Assembly: GCA_963834305.1 (NCBI GenBank)
Contig: CAWIAX010000002.1
Location: forward strand, 1,922,001 to 1,986,000
Direction: 5' to 3'
DNA: 64,000 nucleotides
Origin: JACCXG01 sp963834305
GTDB taxonomy: Bacteria > Acidobacteriota > Vicinamibacteria > Vicinamibacterales > 2-12-FULL-66-21
In this document: piece after piece, positions 58,621 to 64,000 of the stretch
Position numbering within the stretch: position 1 is the stretch's first letter
How the letters are laid out: each line of letters begins with the position of its first letter
The notes under the pieces: model-generated
The model's database searches: none
The model's input: only the letters and a program-made list of their open reading frames with translations
What the model was told of the DNA's origin: nothing
Made by a program: the position numbers and the translations under genes

Positions 58621-58646
58621 AGAGGGGCGTCGGTCGCCCCTCTTTT
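58621..58646 (+). terminator. Strong terminator after tiny gene B
   Basis: A perfect nine-base stem AGAGGGGCG with CGCCCCTCT, a five-base loop and TTTT, 20 bases after the stop codon. It may also serve the convergent HEAT-cyclophilin gene. Confidence 0.88.
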
Positions 58647-58670
58647 GGTGTACGGCCGATCCCGCCTCCC

Positions 58671-60837
58671 CTACTGCGGCGCGTGCCCGTCCCACACCCG
58701 CATCCGCTGGATCACATCCCCGACCTGCAGCCGATCGACGACGTCCATGCCGGCCACCACGTGGCCGAACGCCGTGTAGCGGCCGTCGAGATGCGGCTGC
58801 GGCGAATGCGTGATGAAGAACTGGCTGCCGCCGGTGTCCCGCCACGACAGCGCCATGCCCACCGTGCCCCGCAGATACGGCCGCTCGTTCAGCTCGTCGC
58901 GGATGGTGTAGCCCGGGCCTCCTTCCCCGTCGCCGCGCGGATCGCCGTCCTGCACCACGAAGTTCGGCACCACCCGGTGCACCGGCAGCCCGTTGAAGAA
59001 ACCCTTGCGCGCCAGCGTCATGAAATTGCGCGATGTCTGCGGGGCATCGAGCACCGCCAGCTCGATCTCGATCGTGCCGCGGGCCGTCTCGATGAAGACG
59101 TGCGGCGAATAGGGTGGGGCGATGAGCTGCGGATCGTCGTACGGCGCCGGCGGCGGATTGGGCGAGGGGCGGATGGCGTGCGGCGCAGCCGTGGCGGGAT
59201 CCAGCTGCACCATGAGCTCCGCCGCCCGCACCCGCACCGCCCAGTCCTTGTCGGACAGGCCGGGACGCACGGCGGCGGCGGCCTCCGCGCCGCCGTAGGC
59301 GGCGATGGCGTCCAGCGCCGCCGCGCGCGCGCCGTAGGCTGCGTCCGGCTGCCCGGCTTCATAGGCGGCGCGCAGCGGCGCAATGCCCCCCTCGGGCTTG
59401 ACCTCACCGAGCAGTGCGGCGGCGGCCTCGCGGACCACATAGTCGGCCTCGGCCAGGTGATCGATCAGCACCGCGGCCACATCGGGCGCCTTGACCTTGA
59501 CGAGCGCACGGAGCACCGACGGAATCACGCGGCGATCCTCGTCCTTCAACAGCAGCATCAGCCGCGGCAGCGCCACCTCGGGCGCCAGGTTGCCGAGCGC
59601 ATCGGCGAGCGCCGCCCGGCCGGTCCAGTGGCGATCGGTCTCGAGCCCCGACAGCGTGAACGTGAAGCCATCCGGGTCGATGGCCGAGGCCGCCCGCAGC
59701 GCCGCGCCGCGCAGCGCCGGCCAGTCGTCCGTGATGAGGTCCTGCACGGGCGCGAGGGTGTCGGGCGCCTTGATCAGCGCCAGCGCGTTCACCGCTTCGA
59801 GCCGGAGATTTGGCTCCGCCTTCGCGTCGGCCGCCAGCGCCGCGAGCCGGGGAGCCGCCGCCGGCGCCTCGAGCTGGCCGAGCGCCCGGATGGCGGACGC
59901 CACCACCTCGCGCGGCCGCGCCGCCCCCGTCGATCAGCGGCAGCAGCAGCGCCGCCGCCGACGCGTCTTTCGCGCCGCCGAGGCCGCGCGCGGCAAACGC
60001 CGGCGTGTACCGCCCGTTCACCGCCAGCAGCTGCCGCAGCGCCGGCGCGGCGCGCGGATCGCCAATCCGCTGCAGCGCATACGCCACCGGCCACCAGGTC
60101 GACACCGGCCGGCCGCCGTCGCCGAGCACCGCCGCGGCGAGCGGCTCCCAGGCCCGCAGCCGGACGAGCGCGAAGATGCCGCGCTTGAACGCCTCGGCCT
60201 CCGGCGCCGTTGGCCAGCGCTCGTCGTCCGGCGCCATGCCGGCCACCTCCGCCGAGCGCGCGTAGCCCGCCGCCATCTTCCCGATGGCCGGGGCGGCGTC
60301 CGCGGCGCCGATCAGCCCCAGCGCCTCCGCCGCGCGGCCGCGCACCAGCGGATCGGCATCGTCCAGGGCCGGCAGCAGCGCCGCCGCCGCCGATCGATCG
60401 CCGATCAAGCCGATCGCCAGCGCCGCGGCGTGGCGGACGTCGACGTCGGGGTCGGCAAGCAAAGGGGTCAGCGCGGCCAGGCCCTCGCTCAGTCCCACCC
60501 GGCCGATGGCCACCGCGGCCCGGCGGCGGACTCGCGGCTCGGCGTCAGCGGCCAGCCGGGTGAGATCGGGACCCGCGGCAGGAGCGGGAGCGGGCGCCGC
60601 GGCGCGGCGGCCGGCTGGTGGCGCCACCGGCGGCACCGCGGGCTCCGGTTCGGGCACCGTGAGCCGCCGCTGATCTTCCAGCTGCAGCACCCACGCCATC
60701 TTCTGTTCGTAGGGAATCGCCACTGCCTGGGGGGCCGGCGGCGCGCTGGCGCACGCCGGCAGCAGCACCGCACCGGTCAGCACGCTGGCGCGCGCCGCGG
60801 CCGTCCATCCGCGCCTGCCCGGACTCGATCTCTGCAT
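58671..60837 (-). CDS. HEAT-repeat lipoprotein with C-terminal cyclophilin peptidyl-prolyl isomerase domain (one frameshift)
   Basis: The ATG at 60837 gives a lipoprotein signal with lipobox LPAC. A long array of HEAT repeats follows: VRRRAAVAIGRVGLSEGLAA, VRHAAALAIGLIGDRSAAAA, VRGRAAEALGLIGAADAAPA and more. The last 160 residues are a cyclophilin: FIETARGTIEIEL, VHRVVPNFVVQDGDPRGDG, GSQFFITHS and GRYTAFGHVVAGMDVVD. An extra base near 59930 splits the frame; without it the protein has 721 residues. It is probably an outer-membrane or periplasmic folding factor whose HEAT solenoid binds partners. Confidence 0.86.
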
Positions 60838-60959
60838 GACGCTCGTCTCAGAAGGGCGCGCGAGCGGACGCCGGAAGACGCCGAGCTCGATCCGCTCGTT
60901 GCACACGGGACCATGGTAGCGCAGAAGACCGGGGCCGCCCGCCGGCCGGGCCCGGCCGT

Positions 60960-61604
60960 TCAGCGGGTTTCGCCGGTCCGCGGCACGTAGTAGCGGGAGC
61001 CCTTGCCCATCGAGCGGATCTGCCGCTCGAGGTCAGCGACCGTGTCTTCGTGCCACGACAGATCGACCTGCGAGGTCTCGACGGTCAGCAGCGGCGTGGC
61101 GGTGTAGTGGAAGAAGAAGTGGTTGTACGCCTCGATCAGCTCACGGACGTAGTCGGTGTCGGGCAGCGGCAGCGAGGCATCGGCCTTGGTGCGCTCGCGC
61201 AGGCGGCGGCGGACGACGTCCACCGGGGTCTGGAGATAGATGACCAGATCGGGCGGCGGAATGTCGGGGGCGATGAGCTCGTAGAGCCGCTGATAGATGA
61301 ACAGCTCGTTGTCGTCGAGGTTGACGTAGGCGTAGATCTTGTCGCGGTCGAACAGGTAGTTGGAGACGAGCAGCTGGCTGAAGAGGTCCGACTGCCTGAG
61401 CGACCCCTGCTGCCGGTAGCGCGCCAGCGTGAAGAAGAGCTGCGCCTGGAAGGCCGCCCCCTGGCGCCCCTGGTAGAACTCGGCGAGGAACGGGTTGTCG
61501 CGTTCGTCGAGCACGACCGTGGCGTCCAGGCGTGCCCCCAGTCGCTCCGTCAGCAGTGATTTTCCTACGCCCGGCGGTCCCTCGATGGCGATGTGGCGAA
61601 ACAA
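60960..61604 (-). CDS. Deoxynucleoside kinase
   Basis: About 214 residues of the dNK/dGK/dAK family. The P-loop is IAIEGPPGVGKSLL near the N-terminus. DERDNPFLAEFYQGR and FFTLARYRQQG follow in substrate-binding positions, and RRRLRERTKAD is the lid. It phosphorylates deoxynucleosides in salvage. There is no ATG near the conserved start; TTG codons at 61607 and 61604 fit the family N-terminus, and a GTG at 61643 would add residues. TATACT on the minus strand about 61622-61617 is a possible -10 box that would favour the shorter form. Confidence 0.85.
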   Translation of the reverse strand: MFRHIAIEGPPGVGKSLLTERLGARLDATVVLDERDNPFLAEFYQGRQGAAFQAQLFFTLARYRQQGSLRQSDLFSQLLVSNYLFDRDKIYAYVNLDDNELFIYQRLYELIAPDIPPPDLVIYLQTPVDVVRRRLRERTKADASLPLPDTDYVRELIEAYNHFFFHYTATPLLTVETSQVDLSWHEDTVADLERQIRSMGKGSRYYVPRTGETR

Positions 61605-61704
61605 CAAGGCCGCAGTATAGCCCGACCGCAACGGCCCGGGCACCTGCCCCTGCCGGGGCGCGGCCGGCTCACCGGTTCGCGGGGCGATGGGTTATCCTCC
61701 CCGG

Positions 61705-62607
61705 ATGGCCTGGTTCAAGAAGGAACGGAAGCCGATCGAGTCGGCCAACAAGGAAAGCCGGGTACCCGAGGGCCTGTGGGTCAAGTGCCCGTCGTGCGGG
61801 CACGTCATCTACAACAAGGACCTGACCGCCAGCCTCAGCGTCTGCACCAAGTGCGCCCATCATTTCCGCCTGAGCGCCGCCGAGCGGCTGCGCGCGCTGT
61901 TCGACGGCGACTGGGTGGAGCACGACAGCCACCTGCAGTCGAACGATCCCCTGCGCTTCACCGACACCAAGCCCTACGAACAGCGGCTGAAGACCACGAT
62001 GGCCGCCACCGGGGCGTCCGACGCCGTGATCACCGCCACCGGACGCATCAACGGCATCGCGACCGTGGTCGCGGCGATGGAGTATGCGTTCATCGGCGGC
62101 AGCATGGGGGTCGTGGTCGGCGAGAAGATCACGCGGGCCATCGAGCTGGCGATCGACGCCCGGCAGCCGGTCATCATCGTGTCGTGCTCGGGCGGCGCGC
62201 GGATGATGGAAGGGACGCTCTCGCTCATGCAGATGGCGAAGATCAGCGCCGCGCTCGCCCGCCTCGACCGCGCCCGCCTGCCCTACATCTCGCTGCTGAC
62301 CGACCCGACGACCGGCGGGGTGACCGCCAGCTTCGCGATGCTCGGCGACGTCAACATCGCCGAGCCGCGCGCGCTCATCGGCTTTGCCGGGCCGCGGGTC
62401 ATCGAGCAGACCATCCGGCAGAAGCTGCCCGACGGCTTCCAGCGCAGCGAGTTCCTGCTCGAGCACGGCATGCTGGACATGGTCGTCGATCGCCGCGAGC
62501 TGAAGGACGTCATCACCCGCATCCTGCGGTTTGGCGCCGCGCCGGCGGCGGCGCCCGGGGTCGCCCGGACCGGCGTGGCGGCCGTCCCCGCAGCGGCCGG
62601 GAGCTGA
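61705..62607 (+). CDS. accD: Acetyl-CoA carboxylase carboxyltransferase subunit beta
   Basis: A 300-residue AccD. The N-terminal zinc ribbon is CPSCGHVIYNKDL with CTKCAHHF about 18 residues on. The crotonase-fold core has IGGSMGVVVGEK, SCSGGARMMEGTLSLMQMAK, LLTDPTTGGVTASFAML and FAGPRVIEQTI. It transfers the carboxyl group from biotin to acetyl-CoA as the first step of fatty-acid synthesis, with AccA encoded elsewhere. A Pro/Ala-rich tail follows the core. folC follows immediately, the accD-folC order seen in many bacteria. Confidence 0.95.
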   Translation: MAWFKKERKPIESANKESRVPEGLWVKCPSCGHVIYNKDLTASLSVCTKCAHHFRLSAAERLRALFDGDWVEHDSHLQSNDPLRFTDTKPYEQRLKTTMAATGASDAVITATGRINGIATVVAAMEYAFIGGSMGVVVGEKITRAIELAIDARQPVIIVSCSGGARMMEGTLSLMQMAKISAALARLDRARLPYISLLTDPTTGGVTASFAMLGDVNIAEPRALIGFAGPRVIEQTIRQKLPDGFQRSEFLLEHGMLDMVVDRRELKDVITRILRFGAAPAAAPGVARTGVAAVPAAAGS

Positions 62608-63850
62608 CCCCACGACCGCCGTCGAGTTCCTCTTCAGCCTCGAACGGCTGGGCATGAAGTTCGGCCTCGAGAACATCTCGAGGCTGTGCGCGGCGCTCGG
62701 GCATCCCGAACGCCGGTTCGCGTCCATCCTGGTCGCCGGCACCAACGGCAAGGGCTCGGTCACCGCGATGGTGCACCGCGCGCTGGTCGCCGCCGGGCAC
62801 CGCGCCGCCCGCTACACCTCGCCGCATCTCGAGCGGTTCTCCGAGCGCTTCGTCATCGGCCCGCGCGAGGTCGAGCCGGACGCGCTCGAGGACGCCGCGC
62901 AGGAGGTGCGCGCCGCCGTCGAGGGGCTCCTGCACACCGCGGCCCTGGACGCGCCGCCCACCTTCTTCGAGTGCGCGACGGCCACCGCGTTCGTGCTGTT
63001 CGCGCGCGCCGGCACCGCCGTGGCGGTGCTCGAGGTCGGCCTCGGCGGCCGGCTCGATGCCACCAACGTCGTCTCCCCCGTCGCGGCGGCCATCACCTCG
63101 ATCGACTTCGATCACGAAGCGCAGCTCGGACACACCCTCGCCGCCATCGCATTCGAGAAGGCCGGGGTCATCAGGCCCGGCATCCCGCTCGTCTGCGGCG
63201 CCATGGCCCCGGAGGCGGAGCGCGTCATCGTGGACGCCTGCGCCAGGCAGGGGGCGCGCTTTGTCGCGGCGCCGGCCGGCGCCGGGCTCGAGGATGTCCT
63301 CGGCGCCGCCCGGCTCTCGCTGCCGGGCGCGCACCAGCGGGGCAATGCCGCCGTGGCCCTCTGCCTGCTGCGGGAACTGCCCGCGCTCGGGCTGCCGGTG
63401 GACGCGGCCGCGGTGCGCGCGGGGCTGACCGACGTCGTCTGGCCGGGCCGGCTCGAGCGGCTGACCGCGGGCGGCGTCGAGGTCCTGCTCGACGCGGCGC
63501 ACAATCCCGCGGGGGTCCGCGCGCTCGCCGGCTATCTCCGGGGCGAGGGGTGGGAGGACGCCGCGGTGGTGTTCGGGGTGATGCGCGACAAGGAAGCCGC
63601 GGCCATGCTCGCCGGCCTCGCCCCGGTGTGCCGCACGCTGATCTGCACCACGCCGGACAGCCCGCGCGCCATGCCGGCGGCGGCGCTCGCGGCGCTGGCG
63701 GGGGAGGTGCCGGGGGCGCGCTGGGAGGTCAGGGCGGTGCCGGATCCCGGCGCGGCGCTGGCCCACGCCTCCCGGCTCGGCCGGCGCGTCGTCGTGGCCG
63801 GCTCGATCTTCTTGATCGGTCCGCTGCGTGGTATTCTGCGGCCAGGCTAG
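62531..63850 (+). CDS. folC: Folylpolyglutamate synthase / dihydrofolate synthase
   Basis: A Mur-ligase-like enzyme. The P-loop is LVAGTNGKGSVTAM, and the folate-site TSPHLERFSERF, VLEVGLGGRLDATN and LLDAAHNPAGVRAL are all in place. It adds glutamate to dihydropteroate and to folates. The conserved fold starts near AVEFLFSLERLG (about 62612), but no ATG or GTG lies close before it. The first usable start is a TTG at 62531, overlapping accD by 77 bases. The true start is therefore uncertain; a non-standard codon near 62600 is possible. Confidence 0.9.
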   Translation: MAPRRRRRPGSPGPAWRPSPQRPGADPTTAVEFLFSLERLGMKFGLENISRLCAALGHPERRFASILVAGTNGKGSVTAMVHRALVAAGHRAARYTSPHLERFSERFVIGPREVEPDALEDAAQEVRAAVEGLLHTAALDAPPTFFECATATAFVLFARAGTAVAVLEVGLGGRLDATNVVSPVAAAITSIDFDHEAQLGHTLAAIAFEKAGVIRPGIPLVCGAMAPEAERVIVDACARQGARFVAAPAGAGLEDVLGAARLSLPGAHQRGNAAVALCLLRELPALGLPVDAAAVRAGLTDVVWPGRLERLTAGGVEVLLDAAHNPAGVRALAGYLRGEGWEDAAVVFGVMRDKEAAAMLAGLAPVCRTLICTTPDSPRAMPAAALAALAGEVPGARWEVRAVPDPGAALAHASRLGRRVVVAGSIFLIGPLRGILRPG

Positions 63851-63884
63851 CCACGCCGCCCGCGTTCGCGCCTCACAGCACTTC

Positions 63885-64000
63885 ATGTTCCGTCTCACCC
63901 TCATCCTGGCCCTCTGCGTTGCGGTCGAGTGGCTGTCGCCCGCCCGCGCCCGCGCGCAGTCGGACCTCTCGAGCTGCAAGCAGATCTACCAGGCGGACGC
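63885..64000 (+). CDS. Secreted protein of unknown function (3' end outside window)
   Basis: An ATG at 63885 opens a frame to the window edge. The first 25 residues look like a Sec signal peptide (FRLTLILALCVAVEWLSP, ending ARAQ), followed by SDLSSCKQIYQADA. Only 38 residues are visible. It starts 34 bases after folC on the same strand and may be part of the accD-folC operon. No family can be named from this fragment. Confidence 0.6.
   Translation, partial: MFRLTLILALCVAVEWLSPARARAQSDLSSCKQIYQAD

Overview
The window is 64 kb of high-GC bacterial chromosome. It best fits an acidobacterium, probably of the Vicinamibacteria type. This is inferred from gene content: a very long TonB-dependent receptor with an N-terminal carboxypeptidase-like plug extension, secreted DUF1080 proteins beside a Tat-exported hydroxypyruvate-isomerase-like protein, a TonB/ExbB/ExbD/ExbD cassette, and lipoproteins with a Gram-negative lipobox. 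No phage, IS element, CRISPR array or integron is visible. This is mostly core chromosome with short unusual patches.

Layout. 1-7.8 kb: truncated thioredoxin-reductase-like flavoprotein, a minus-strand sugar-processing operon (isomerase-like protein, two DUF1080 proteins), an APC permease and a TonB-dependent receptor. 8-14.4 kb: MobA-like transferase, cold-shock protein with a long leader, YdcF-like membrane protein, selenocysteine tRNA (selC), HAD phosphatase, Cu/Zn superoxide dismutase, an ABC ATPase lacking its catalytic motifs, a PHP phosphoesterase, a Fur regulator fused to a rubrerythrin-like domain, and ErpA. 14.6-25.5 kb: phosphoglucose isomerase, class I fumarase divergent from an aspartase/fumarase-family lyase, methyltransferase, prenyl synthase, BioY, ThiD, MoaE, MoaD, RF1, PrmC, HIT protein. 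25.5-29.9 kb: HAD hydrolase, an inactive/active M16 peptidase pair, and a secreted LecA-like protein. 30-38.8 kb: ileS-lspA-lgt-rluD, then a Nudix hydrolase, Lon and a DksA-type protein. 39.2-47 kb: unknown protein, L28, RidA, a Rel/Spo enzyme, a TPR lipoprotein and the TonB energy module. 47-58 kb: membrane pyrophosphatase, DUF502 protein, UppP, tgt-yajC-secD-secF, Ddl and a TPR protein. 58-64 kb: two tiny lysine-rich genes, a HEAT-cyclophilin lipoprotein, deoxynucleoside kinase, AccD, FolC and the start of a secreted protein.

Two features run across the window. First, 13 genes, several of them housekeeping (ileS, lon, prmC, rluD, erpA), are broken by about 22 single-base frameshifts. In every case the reading frame is restored by removing one base, and after removal every gene has a whole number of codons and a family-typical length. 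The simplest reading is insertion errors in the assembly, so these genes are annotated as full-length CDS with the shift sites noted. Second, a heptanucleotide repeat (AAGGGCN) forms arrays at two convergent gene junctions on either side of the Rel/Spo and TPR genes.

The best candidates for undescribed biology are the paired 19-20-residue lysine-rich proteins at 58.28-58.60 kb, the motif-less ABC ATPase, the Fur-rubrerythrin fusion and the AAGGGCN arrays. All calls come from reading the sequence; no database search was run.
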